Assembly (NCBI GenBank): GCA_036417435.1
Contig: CM070904.1
Span: forward strand, 132,246,695-132,310,694
From: Inia geoffrensis
Lineage: Eukaryota > Chordata > Mammalia > Artiodactyla > Iniidae
Direction: 5' to 3'
DNA: 64,000 bases
The position numbers and the translations under genes were made by a program. The notes under the pieces were generated by a model. It was not told the DNA's origin. It was given only the letters and a program-made list of their open reading frames with translations, and did no database searches. Every line of letters begins with the position of its first letter. Position 1 is the first letter of the stretch. Shown here piece after piece: positions 22,955-34,018 of the stretch.

Positions 22955-23867
22955 GTTGTCTATCTTTCTGTGATTGTGCTTTTCATTCCACAGGCTGCAG
23001 GCTTTTAGTTCTCCTTGCTTCTGCTGTCTGCCCTCTGGTGGATGAGGCTGTCTAAGAGGCCTCTGCAAATTTCCTGATGGGAGGGACGGGTGGTGGGTGG
23101 AGCTGGGTGTTGCTCTGCGGGGCAGAGCTCAGTAAAACTTTAATCTGCTTGTCTGCTGATGGGTGGGGCTGAGTTCCCTCCCTGTTGGTTGTTTGGCCTG
23201 AGGTGACCCAACACTGGAGCCTACCTGGCTCTTTGATGGGGCTATTGGTGGACTTCAGGAAGTCTCACACCAAGGAGTACTTCCCAGAACTTCTTCTGCC
23301 AGTGTCCTTGTCCCTTGGTGAGCCAGAGCCACTCCCTGCCTCTGCAGGAGACCCACCAACACTAGCAGGTAGGTCTGGTTCAGTCTCCTATGGGGTCACT
23401 CTCCTTCCCGCTGTGTCCTGAGGTACACACCACTTTGTGTGTGCCCTCCAAGAGTGGAGTCTCTGTTTCCCCCAGTCCTGTTAAAGTCCTGCAGTCAAGT
23501 TCCTCTAGCCTTCAAAGTCTGATTCTCTCAGAATTCCTCCTCCTGTTGCTGGACCCCCAGGTTGGGAAGCCTGATGTGAGGCTCAGAACCTTCACTCCAG
23601 TGGGTGGACTTCTGTGGTGTGATTGTTTTCCAGTTTGTGCATCAATCACCCAGCAGTTATGAGATTTGATTTTATTGTGATGGTGCTCCTCCTACCATCT
23701 CATTGTGCCTTCTCCTTTGTCTTTGGATGTGGGGTATCTCTTTTGGTGAGTTCCAGTGTCTTCCTGTCGATGATTGTTCAGCAGTAACTTGTGATTCCAG
23801 TGGTCTTGCACGAGGGAGCGAGCACACGTCCTTCTACTCTGCCATCTTGAACCAATCTCTCCTCTTC
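22955..23867 (-). promoter_or_regulatory. L1-A 5' UTR (internal promoter region)
   Basis: About 0.9 kb upstream of ORF1, beginning at the 5' end with GGTTCAAGATGGCAGAGTAG on the minus strand. L1 5' UTRs act as internal RNA polymerase II promoters, and the AAGATGG near the first bases resembles the YY1-type site known at L1 5' ends. This 5' UTR is unlike that of L1-B beyond that short motif. Activity today is not inferable. Confidence 0.75.
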
Positions 23868-23879
23868 TGGTTAATTCTT

Positions 23880-24242
23880 ACCAACAATTCTGCAGACAAA
23901 GTACAAGGGCCACAGGACCAAGGAGGTGAAGCACAAAGCATCCTGCCTCCCTGTCTTCCTGGAAAGAAGAGTTTGTTCCACATAATAACACAGCCCCGAA
24001 TGCTGGCGCAGACTGCTGCCAGGCTGCCGCTCTGGCTCTCGTGTGAACATCTGCTGCCTGCAAAGCAGCTGTCGCTGGTCACCCAGAGTCACTCCGTAAA
24101 TCTGCAGGACAATCCAGTGAGTTGGGAGAGGCCGGCAGGTTTACGAGGTGCCATCTCTGTGATTGATGGGGCCCGGGGCTGTGCAGGAGGGAGCAGGGAG
24201 GGGTGAGGGAGGGAGGACCAGAGAACAAACATCAGTGAGAAT
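23880..24242. other. Single-copy sequence, no gene seen
   Basis: Short unique stretch between L1-A and the CA-rich array. No exon or repeat recognised. Confidence 0.4.
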
Positions 24243-24412
24243 GTATGCACACACACTCACATGTGCATACACACACATATACATGCACACATGTGGGCAT
24301 GCACACACAACACATACATGCACACACACTCACATGTGCACAGACAGGGGTGCACACACACAGGCATGAACACACATCACGTGCATGCACACACACACAC
24401 ACATACAAACGC
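24243..24412. repeat. Degenerate (CA/CATG)n array
   Basis: About 170 bp of CACA interspersed with CATG, TGCACA and TCACATG units, giving His/Thr-rich frames on one strand and Cys/Val-rich frames on the other. The imperfect structure implies an old, partly frozen microsatellite. Confidence 0.9.
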
Positions 24413-24689
24413 ACATGGTATTACAGGCCCTGCCAAATCACTCCAGGGACAGTGAATGCATCCCCTTCCAGAATTTCCTTCGTGACCTGCATCAACCCGA
24501 TGCTAGAATAGAAAATTAAAAAGTGGGACATGTGACTGGGAAATCCAGACATCGGCATGAATGAGATGCCATTAAGACATGGTTTTCTCCAGTTTGGAAT
24601 TTTATATTAGATATTTAGGCATTGAGTAGGTGCTTTTAGGAAACACCTATTAGATAGTGTTCATAGAAGGAAGGCAGAGGGAAATGAGA

Positions 24690-24895
24690 GGAAGTCGTTT
24701 TGTCTGACTGCCTACTATGTGCCAGAGCTCCACGGCCTCCACCACAGCTTACCAGTGTCACTTCATTTAATACTCACAGCTGCTCTTTGAAAGAGGCATC
24801 GATTCCACATTATCCAAGAGGAGAAAATGAGGTTTAACTAAGTGTCCAAATTGCCGTAAAAGGACAGTGGCAGGGCAAGCTATTCTAATGCACCC
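24690..24895 (+). mobile_element. MIR fragment, sense
   Basis: CTACTATGTGCCAGAGCTCC, TTCATTTAATACTCACAGC, GAGGAGAAAATGAGGTTTAACTAAG and GGCAGGGCAAGC follow the MIR consensus order (tRNA-related core to 3' end) with typical divergence. Confidence 0.65.
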
Positions 24896-26622
24896 CCTGC
24901 AGGTGGCATGTGTTTATCAGGCAGATTTCACAATATGGCTGCAGCCTAACAAACCCCTTCAACACTTAATCAGCATTAACTGAGGGTAGGAATGATGTAT
25001 GAAACAGTACAACTCTTTAAAATCCTTTCCTTGGCAATTTATTATTTTACTTGGAGGTGCTGTCAATTCCTGAAATCCATTCAGCCTCTCCAATCTTTCT
25101 AGCTCATAGCCCTGAAACTGGCCACGCCCCCTTCAGGAGTCTTCTCAGGCTCCAAGCCAGGGCTGTACATCCAGGGGCTCGTCAGAGAGGAACAAGAGGA
25201 AAGCATCACTGAGTGAAATGAATTTTTCTCAATTTTATGGTTGAACAGGCGGGAGCATATTTGTCAAATTCAGGGTTGTTAGAAATGAACTAGTGTGTGA
25301 GACGAGACCATCATTCTGGCCATCATCACCTGTGGAGCAGTGGCTCAGTCCCATCCAGCACCCCTGAGGCTGGCCCACAAGGGTCAGGGACTCACCTATC
25401 TGTACGCGGGGAGGAGCCACCCTCTAACAGCCTGATATGCAGGCAATATATTGAAGCCACTGTCTGCAAGAGGAAGGATGCAGAAATACTTCACCTGAAG
25501 ACCATAGGGGATGAAAAGCTGGAGGTGTGAGGATGGCTCAGAAGCCGTTGAAACCCATCTAGCAACAGGTGAGATGGAGGAGGCTTGGGGACAGGTAGAT
25601 AAGGAGGAAAGTGCAGTTTGATTTCAGCTCCAACTGTATATGCAGGGTGAGGAGAAGTTGAGGATGGCTCCCAGGTTTCTAGCTTGCTTGAGGAACTGAA
25701 TACAGAGTGGTCTTTCTTGAAGAGACAGAAAAAGAAGGCAAGAGAATATTGTCACAGAAACCAAAGAAGGAGAAAACTTCAGAATGGAAAAAGAGTTTAC
25801 AGTGCCAATCTCTACCTAGCAGTAAGGTTTTAAAAAATATTGAAATGCAGAAGCAGTGATTCTTCTGTTCCCTACCATGACTGGAGAAATCCCCGCTATG
25901 GCATGCCCAAAACTTTGGATAGAGTATAAAGAGAAAACTGCTTTTAATATGCATGACTGGGTTAGTGGAGAAGGAGAGGAAATTGTCAGAGCTTGAAACA
26001 GGCATGAATCTGGAGAAATAGTTTAGTCTCTGGAGATGGTACTTTCCTAGGTGTATCTGCCCATCCCTTGTGACTTACAGTCTGGATTTAATAAGCCACT
26101 TGATTCAGGGACAGAGCACAAACCTGGGGGCCTGAGCCTGGCTGGGAGTCAAAGCAGAGAACCTTAAATAAATCCAGTCCCCTAAAGTGTGCCTCTTCAG
26201 TAGGCAAAATTTGGGGGAAAAACAAAACAACTTGCCCTGTTGAAAGCGATGGTCTTACTCTGGGTGGATCTGAATACAGGAAAAGAATCCTCAAAGAATT
26301 CATAACATAAAGCCCATATTCACAGAAGGTTGGAACTGGGATTCACACTCTACCCCTCTTTGTATTTGGGAAAAGGAGCTGAAAATTTAGTTTAAAGAAG
26401 TCACAAGTGGGTCAATTCCCCAGGTACCTAAAAGATGCAAATTTGGCGGAATAAACTTTAAACTTGGGCCTCAACAAATAAAATCCTATGGGCTATAGAA
26501 TTCACTATCAAATAGCCAATTCACACAAAGAAACAAGCCACCAAGAGTGAGAGTCAGCAGAAACTACAAATTGCAGAATGTGACCCACAAAGATGATGTC
26601 ACCCTTATCAGAGGCTAGAATA
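24896..26622. other. Mostly single-copy; possible L2 piece at 25500-25740
   Basis: The stretch GTGAGGAGAAGTTGAGGATGGCTCCCAGGTTTCTAGCTTG (~25645-25685) resembles the internal antisense L2 phrase 'GTCAAGGATGACTCCCAGGTTTCTGGCTTG'. The rest is unrecognised, with no exon or RNA gene supported. Confidence 0.4.
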
Positions 26623-26634
26623 TAAAATACACTT

Positions 26635-26779
26635 TCTTGTTTTTTATTTTTATTTATTTTTATTTATTTTGGCCATGCCACATGGCATGTGGGATCTTAG
26701 TTCCCTGACCAGGGGTCAAACCTGTGCCCCCTGCATTGGAAGTGAGGAGTCTTAACCACTGGACAGCCAGGGAAGTCCC
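26635..26779 (-). mobile_element. Short CHR-related SINE, antisense
   Basis: A ~145-bp tRNA-related SINE. The head GGGACTTCCCTGGCTGTCCA is at the right and the ATTTTT-rich tail at the left, flanked by a perfect 12-bp duplication TAAAATACACTT (26623-26634 and 26780-26791). The short body lacks the long internal part of CHR-1, suggesting an older or truncated relative. Confidence 0.88.
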
Positions 26780-26791
26780 TAAAATACACTT

Positions 26792-28310
26792 CTTTTATCT
26801 ATTTCAAGAAATAAAAGATTTTGAAAGTATTATAACAAGAAACTATCAATGAAATGAAAAAGTAGATATAAAACAGAACCAATAAAACTGCAAAATATGA
26901 AAGATATAGCTAAAATCAGAAACTCAAAAGATGGGGTAAACAACAGATTAAGTGTAGCTGAAGAGAGACGAAGTCAATTAGAAGATAAATCTGAATAATT
27001 TACATAGAATGTAAAATGTGAAAGAGATGGAAGTTATGAAAGATAAAAAGATGGAGGTGGAGAGAATGGGAAAGAGACAATATTTGAAAAGATAAATAGA
27101 ATTTTCCAGAACTGTTGCAAGGCTCTAATGTTCAGATTAAGAAACTCGTGAACACAAAGCAGAATAAATAAAAAGAAAATCGCTCTAGAAGCAATGTAGT
27201 GAATTGAGGGACACCAAACACAAAGAGGGCACTGAAAAACAGAGAGAAAACAGATCCCCTGGTGATGGAGAACAGTTTGAGCACTGACATTTCAACAGCA
27301 AGAGAACCCGGAAGACAGGAGAAGAATGTCTTCGAAATAGTTTGAGAAAACAATTAACAATCTAAAATTCTACGCTCAGAATGTCTATCTTCTAAAAATG
27401 AGGGTGAAATGAATATACCTCAGGTCAACAAAGATGGAGAGAATTAACAACAGACAGACTCTTTGGAAGGAACTTCTAAAGGATATGCTTTGGGAAGGAG
27501 ACGAGTTCCAGAAGGAAGGCCTGAGATTCATGAGGAAACAGTTTGTGAAACAAGAGTAAGCCCGTGGTAAGTCCGGACAATGACGGTAGAAACGCTCATA
27601 ATAACGTGTAATCTATGGATGAAGGAAGAGCAGGATATTCACACCTTAATGAAAACAATAGCATATAAATTGGGAAGGGATGGTCAGAGTTAAAGCATTC
27701 AAAAGTCCTTTTTGTTTTGAGAGAGAGAGGTAAAAATGTTGTTTTCAGAATTTAAGTTAAAGAAAGTTGGGAAATACAGTGACAGAAAAAGGCAAATACC
27801 CAAGGAAAGCTATTATAGCGATATTAATTTTAGAACAAATAAAGGCTAAGACACAAACTTTACCAGAAATACAGTCAACATATATTGATAAAATGATGAA
27901 TTTTGCCAGGGAAATATGACAATTTTAGCCTTATGTGACCTAATACATAGCTTCAAAAAGTGTAAGATGAAAACGGACAGAATCACTAAGAGAGATTGCC
28001 CAAATCACCAAACTAACCTGTGTTTCAACATACCACTCCTAGTAATTGACAGAAGGAAAAGATGACATTCAGCAAGGGCAGACAAGATTGAAAGAACGTA
28101 ATTCAAGGTCTGGGTCCCATGGGCATCCGTAAAACGTTGCACCCAGCAGCTAGAGAGTACCCATTCTTTCAAATTTCCAAAAATGGACCACCTATTAAGC
28201 CCAACAAAGCTTGTCCCAGCAAAGTTCAAAGAATTAGCATCCCATAGACCATGTTATTTAACCATATTAAGTTATAAATCAATAACACAAAGATACTGTA
28301 TCTATGAACG
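26792..28310 (+). mobile_element. HAL1/L1M ORF1-like relic, sense
   Basis: A-rich sequence whose phrases CAATTAGAAGATAAATCTGAA, AGAATAAATAAAAAGAAAATC, ACAGCAAGAGAACCCGGAAGACAGG and AAAATGAGGGTGAAATGAA follow the order of old L1 ORF1 or HAL1 ('half-L1') elements. All frames are lost. The 3' portion (27,900-28,310) is vaguer and may include endonuclease-region sequence. The SINE at 26635 inserted just upstream. Confidence 0.5.
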
Positions 28311-29097
28311 TGTGACTGATTCCAGCCCAGACTTGCCGGTTGACCTGGCAGGCTGAGGAGACCAGGTGTCACCATCGCGTCTACTGATGGACTAGAGGTG
28401 ACTTGGGGCACCAGGCTGGACTGGGTGTTCTGCAGCCCTCTTGTCCTAGAACGACTCCCCACCATCACCCTGTTTAGAGACGTCGTCTCCACGAATGCCA
28501 TATATTCATTCAACAAATGTCAATCAACGTTTCTGAGACTAAAAATGTGGCCATGTTACCTTCTTGTTCTTCTGTGGTTCCCAGGCAGGTCTCCCTGGGC
28601 ATTAGCGTTCAGACTTGAAGCCACCCTGGGGCCCGGGAGCAATCAGCCCACCCCCTGTTTCCTTTCAGGCCCTCCTCCCCAGGGTTGGAGGTCTCAGCAG
28701 GCCGTCCCGAGGCAGCGGATTTGGAGCAGCTGTGCCGCCTGCTCCCCTCAGGGAACCAGCACACCCCATCTTCACCCCAGGCCTGGAGGCGAAACAACTG
28801 CAAGGCAAGCTTTCCTGCTCCCAAGCTACAGTTTACAAGTGATTTATTGGAGATGCGTGGTGTGAGCTTCTGCCCGACAGCAAAGTGCATGACTGCAATA
28901 ACCACCCTAAAACATCTGTCGAAAACAGAAGAAAATATTTCCACATCCCCTGCCATGGTTGTAGACCACATCTTCCCGGTCTATGCAGGGATGGGGAGGG
29001 ACCACGAATACACAGCATGCATCCCCTGGTTCCTTTGACTTTTGATTATTTACTGGCTGCATTTCGAGCTTTACAAGCAGGTGTGTATTCTGATGTG
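28311..29097. other. Single-copy sequence, no gene seen
   Basis: Overlapping open frames on both strands around 28400-29000 (up to 155 codons) show no recognised domain. No repeat family identified. Confidence 0.4.
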
Positions 29098-29600
29098 TGT
29101 CAGGGTTCTCCAGAGAAAGAGACCAGTAGGATATACAGATGTATAAGAGGAGATTTATTAGGAGAATAGGCGTCATGTGATTATGGAGGCAGGGAAGTCA
29201 TGTGATCTGCCAGCTGCAGGCTCGAGAACCAGAAGAGCTGTTGTTGCAACTCAGTCGGAGTGCAAAAGCCTGAGAACTGCAGTGGCCACTGTTGTAAGTC
29301 CGGGAGTCTGAGGGCCAGAGAACCAGGAGTTCCCACGTTCTAGGGCAGAAGATGGATGTACCAACTCAAGAAGAAAACAAGAACTTGCCTTTCCTCTGCC
29401 TTTTTGTTCTATTCGATCCCTCAGCGGATTAGATGATGACCATCCACACTGGTGGGGTGGGTCTTCTTTACTCAGTCTACAGATTCAAATGCTAATCTCT
29501 TCCAGAAATACCCTCCCAGACACACCCAGAAATGATGTCTGACCAACTATCTGGGCTTCCCTTAGCTAAGTTATTGCATAAAATTAACCATCCCATGACA
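29098..29600 (-). mobile_element. Old LTR-like element (ERVL-type, family uncertain)
   Basis: A ~503-bp unit bounded by TGTCAGGGTTCTCCAGAGAAA at the left and ...AAATTAACCATCCCATGACA at the right, i.e. inverted TGTCA/TGACA ends. Internal phrases (GTGGGTCTTCTTTACTCAGTCTACAGATTCAAATGCTAATCTC, ACACACCCAGAAATGATG) are those of a common old mammalian LTR-type repeat, which I believe is an ERVL-class solo LTR. No retroviral genes lie beside it. Orientation is a guess. Confidence 0.5.
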
Positions 29601-30061
29601 GTTCATCCATTCAGCATTTCCTGAGGGCCTGTCAACTCCTGGCTCTAGTAAGATGAAGATGGAGAAATGGGGATCCTTCCTCTTGAGTTTATGGACAGAC
29701 TGAGGGGCTGGGGGAGATAGAAACAGGGATGGTCAGGAAAGAGAAGTGCTGCCCCAGGGCCTGGTACAAAGGGCTGTGGACGTGCAGACTATGAAGGTTG
29801 ACCTCACTTGTGGTGTGTGTGTGTACACACACTTATGCTGTTACAGACTTTGCAGAAGAGTGACATTCGTCGGGGGTTGGGTACTGCAGGGTGACTAGCA
29901 GTTTTCTAGGCCACAAATGAGAAGAACTTGTTGCAAAGAAGGAAGAACCAAGGAGAAAGATGAAAAACTGATTTCACAACGATACGTGTTTAAACCGTTT
30001 ATTCCTCAGCCAGGGTTAGCAAAGGCATCGGTGACAATCCAGCTGGGGTCTGCAGTAGTAT
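29601..30061. other. Single-copy sequence
   Basis: A short TG/CA run lies at ~29813-29832. Otherwise nothing recognised. Confidence 0.4.
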
Positions 30062-30077
30062 TCTCTAGCAGAATTTT

Positions 30078-30207
30078 GTTTTATTTTATATTTATTTGAT
30101 TTTATTTTTTTGGCTTGCGGGATCTTGTTTCCCCGACCAGGGATCGAACCCAGGGCCCCGGCAGTGAGAGCGCCTAGCGCTAACTACGGGACTGCCAGAG
30201 AATTCCC
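30078..30207 (-). mobile_element. Short CHR-related SINE, antisense
   Basis: A ~130-bp tRNA-related SINE with GGGAATTC at its head and an ATTT-rich tail. GGGATCGAACCCAGGGCCCC carries the B-box-like segment. It is flanked by a perfect 16-bp target-site duplication TCTCTAGCAGAATTTT (30062-30077 and 30208-30223). Confidence 0.9.
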
Positions 30208-30223
30208 TCTCTAGCAGAATTTT

Positions 30224-33200
30224 AAAATGCTGCCTTCGTTTTCCGAATCGACTAGACGGCCAGCTTAGAACCAACCAAGCCACGTGATTTCGGCACCAAG
30301 TCTGCACTGTGTTCGTGGTGGAGAGGAGTAGGCATGTAATTGCTCAAAGTTAGAGAGAAAGAACAAAGGCGGTCTGTGACTAAGCGTTGCATTCACACCA
30401 GCTGAGAGCCGGAGGATTCCAGGCTCAGGGAGTAAATGGTTGTGAGAAAAGCAGCTTTTCACAGAGCATGTGGACCTGGGGGTGTGCAGAGCCACAGGAA
30501 CAGGCCCTTGTCACTTAGGATAACATCATCTTTAAGAGACAGACAAAAAAATCTCAGCAAAATAACATCAACCGTTCATTAAGCTGATGCTGTAAATGAG
30601 GATCTCAATGTTTTCATTTTATTTGTTCTTATTTTGCATATTTCTTTCCATTGTTTGTTGCATAAAAGCTATTATAAAGGGTCAATACTTTGGCTTATGT
30701 TAATACCTATTCAAGTGCCATTGTATTAAAAATAATATAAAATGCTGGGCATCCATAAAAATGGTTTTTCCTTAAATGAATCCATATATTCTTCGTTTGA
30801 AAAACCCTGATCACTTTATTTTTCTTTTTAAAAATAATTGCATCAATACACCATAACACTAATATTCCATAGCGTAGTGCTTTTTTCTTATTTTTTTCCA
30901 TGTTTAAAACTCTGCTTTTCATTATCAAAAAAAGCCGGGCTGTTCTCAGATCCACACTGTAAAACAAAGAACATGACATTCCATTAAATTAGGCTTTATA
31001 AAATGTTGTGGTACAGTTTTTTAAAACGATGATGAGAAATGTGAAAACATCAATGACTTTTTATCAGAGAAATTTCTTTCACCTCGAAAAAAGACTGGAA
31101 TTAATTTATGGAGCCCTGAACGTAGAAAAAGGGGGGACTGAACTGGCATGTTCTTTTTTAAGTAGTAAAACGAAAACTCTTAAAGATGAGTTTTTCTCAT
31201 AGTTCTCATACTGGCAAGAGCAATCTCACAAATCCACAGCATACTCTCTAATATGGACAAATCACGTAGCTGTCAGGTGAATGATAACTTGTGCCGGGTG
31301 TGGGTAGCAACCAGCTCACTCTATGTATGTATCGAACAGATTTCACTTAGAAGTCATTTCAGCTTTTCAAAAGGAGATTGTATCTCTTTGAAATTCCCTT
31401 ACAGAAGAAATTCCATCTCTGCTTTTTATTATGCTATTGCATTAACTTTTATATTAGGATAAAAAGAAACATATTCTGTTCTTTAAACAATAGAACAGGG
31501 AAATGTCGCTCTCACCCGTCTTTCTTTTGAGGGAATTCTAACACATTCATATCCTCAAAGGCATTTTTATTCTTTGGGGGAGATTTGATGGCCAATTAGT
31601 ATTAGCCCCTTGGAAATAGAATAAGTGTGTTCCTTCCCGTGTCTTCAAAACCACCCATGCTCTTTTAGTTTTATCTTAATAAAGATACAGATACCATTTA
31701 AGGGGCTTGGGATCCAAATGGACAGGGCAAGGAATGTTGAGATAGCTTTGTGTCGAATTACCTGGAAGGAGAAAATATGTGACAATGGTCTAACCTGGAA
31801 CTGAGAAGGCCTGGCCCTCATGACTACTCCTCAATTTACCTGCCAGCCCTGAAGGGCTATTGTGGGGTCTGTGGGATACACAGGGAGGAAGGTTCAGTCT
31901 GTTTTGGCTTTGAGGTAAACGTCAATCCTGGAGCCTTCAGCAGGGGGTCTTGATTATCGTTATAAGAATAAGCAAGAACTTTTTGGATTAGAAAACTAGT
32001 TTTGAATGGAGATCTCAGAGAATATCTCAGAGAAGAAGGAAATCTCAGAAAAAATCTCACTCAGAGTGAACAAGAGTATAGCTGACTGAATATCATTCGT
32101 AAGTCAGTGTTTTACTGGAAGTAACACTCTTTTTTGCTTTTACATATGCAGGTTTCTGTACATTTTCTGTCCTCTGATCATGCTTTGCATCGCAACTGTA
32201 GAGTCTAGAAATATTTGTACTGAACATCCAAAGTGCAAGCTAAGCCATTATCAATGTATTCTCTTCCTTCGTATATTTTTTATTATAAAACATATAAATA
32301 TATGTCATAACTTGTTTTTGAGAGATTCTGTCAGTTTCATTAAACCAAGAAGCATTGCATTTTAGGCCCATTATCAGAATAGCCCCAGGATGAGATTCCT
32401 GCACTGGATTGAAACTTTTATTGATGAAAGTCTTATTGTTGATCAATCGAGCTATGGAGATTTACCAGGCAATGACCTCCACTTAATCCATAGATTGCAA
32501 TCCCATTTTTTAGGTAGATTTCATTATGGTTTCTGCCAGCCTTCCATATCAGATAGGATGCTCTGCAGAGTGAAACAGTCCCGTGACCCAGCAGCACAGT
32601 ACCGTCTTTACATTTATCTCCATGTATCCTCCTCTTTTTTATTATTCAGTGGAAGATGGGGAGTGTCTGACCAATTTCACTCTTTTCTTCTGCTTTTCAT
32701 GCCTACCAGTCAAGTAATCAGTAATGTATTCAGGTTTTCATTACAGCAGTAGCTAGGTTTGATCCAGTTGGCAAGACAGTATATAAAACAACACAACTCT
32801 GAGAACTGAAAAGTACAGCATCTGAAATAAAAACTTCCCTGGATGGTCCTACCAGCAGGTTGGAGTCAGCAGAATAAAGGTTCGTGAACTTGAAGATAGG
32901 TAAACAGAAATGATTCCATCTAAAGAGTAAAGAGAAAAAATACAGAAGGGTGAACAGAGCTCAGTGACCTGTGGGTGTAATAAATCCCTGAACACCTGTT
33001 TCCAGTGCACATTCCTGGTTCTCACCACACGTAAACCACACTCTTCTCTTCTACCTGCCTAAGGACCGGAGCCTAGCTGCTCTGGCAGCCTCAAGACAAA
33101 GCACAGCACATAGCATATATTCAACACTCAATCAATACATAGTAAATGAATGGGTGCGTACTGTTTGCAGAATAACTTGTGAGCGTGAAGCAATCCAAAT

Positions 33201-33360
33201 TCTCCAAAGGAGAGAAATGGTTAATTACCTACATCTGTATGACGGAACAGATTACAAACACTGAAAATTTTAATTTTGAAGAATATTGAACAACGTGAGA
33301 ACATTCTCCTGATGTGGTATTAAACGAAGATAGAAAGATACACAAGGATGATCTTGCCTT
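30224..33360. other. AT-rich, repeat-poor block (~3.1 kb), no gene seen
   Basis: Apart from ordinary poly-T and AT-rich runs, I see no SINE, LINE or LTR in this block, unlike most of the window. Open frames are short. Absence of insertions over 3 kb is compatible with conserved non-coding sequence but does not prove it. Confidence 0.4.
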
Positions 33361-33613
33361 TCCTTACAAATTATATCTTTTCATTCATCCATTCAATAGA
33401 TGTTTATTCATGCTCATTATTGCTAAGTATTACTGTCCTAGGTGCTAGCTCCATGTCTCTCTGTGTGTGTACGTATACATCAAACAAGTCATGTCCTCAT
33501 AGAACTTATATTCAAGACAGAGTTGAGAGATAGAAAACAGTAAATGCTTGCATATTTAATTAGGCGACAAGTACAGCGGATAAAAACAAGACAGGGAAGG
33601 GATGTAAGTAGTT
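33361..33613 (-). mobile_element. L2 relic, antisense (left part, split by L1-B)
   Basis: TTCATTCATCCATTCAATAGATGTTTATT, CCTAGGTGCTAG, CCTCATAGAACTTATATTCA and AGACAGGGAAGGGATG follow the reverse complement of the L2 3' region. The element is interrupted at the L1-B insertion site and resumes at 40893. Confidence 0.6.
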
Positions 33614-33632
33614 CCCAGGGGAACTTTTTTTT

Positions 33633-33660
33633 GCCATTGTCTTTATTTTACTTTTTAAAA
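33633..33660 (-). other. Extra 3' tail of L1-B with second poly(A) signal
   Basis: The usual L1 end (AATAAAGATGTT-An, as at 57308-57322) is here GATAAAGATGTT, followed on the minus strand by a 28-nt non-L1 stretch that contains AAATAAAGACAATGGC. A terminal run of up to eight A follows (T run 33625-33632, partly shared with the duplication). A read-through transcript polyadenylated at a downstream AATAAA would leave this pattern. Confidence 0.6.
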
Positions 33661-34018
33661 ACATCTTTATCGGACTATAATTACTTTACAATGTTGTGTT
33701 AGTTTCTGCTGTATAACAAAGTGAATCAGCTATACGTATACATATATCCCCACATCCCCTTCTTCTTGAGTCTCCCTCCCACCTTCCCTATCCAACCCCT
33801 CTAGGTGGTCGCAAAGCACCGAGCTGATCTCCCTGTGCTATGTGGCTGCTTCCCACTAACTAGCTATTTTTCATTTGGTAGTTTATATATGTCAATGCCA
33901 CTCTCTCACTTTGTCCCAGCTTACCCTTCCCCCCACCATGTCCTCAAGTCCATTCTCTACGTCTGCGTCTTTATTCCTGTCCTGCCCCTAGGTTCTTCAG
34001 AATCTTTCTTTTTCTTTT

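Larger units (their letters stand above)
17488..23867 (-). mobile_element. Near-complete LINE-1 ('L1-A'), antisense
   Basis: Reading the minus strand from 23867: 5' UTR (to 22955), ORF1 (22954-22046), a short spacer, ORF2 (21987-17706), 3' UTR and an A-rich tail ending at 17488. Flanking repeats TGGATAATTCTT (17476-17487) and TGGTTAATTCTT (23868-23879) differ at one base and fit an old target-site duplication, so both ends appear original. A CHR-1-like SINE interrupts ORF2 (19480-19794), and a 143-bp piece of another L1's 5' UTR lies in the endonuclease region (21467-21609). The 3' UTR (TATACAGCAGGTCCTTATTAG) differs from that of L1-B. The element cannot move by itself. Confidence 0.92.

Noticed and set aside
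24243..24412. CRISPR-like or other spaced repeat array
   Set aside because: Units are CA/CATG microsatellite without unique spacers, and the genome is mammalian.
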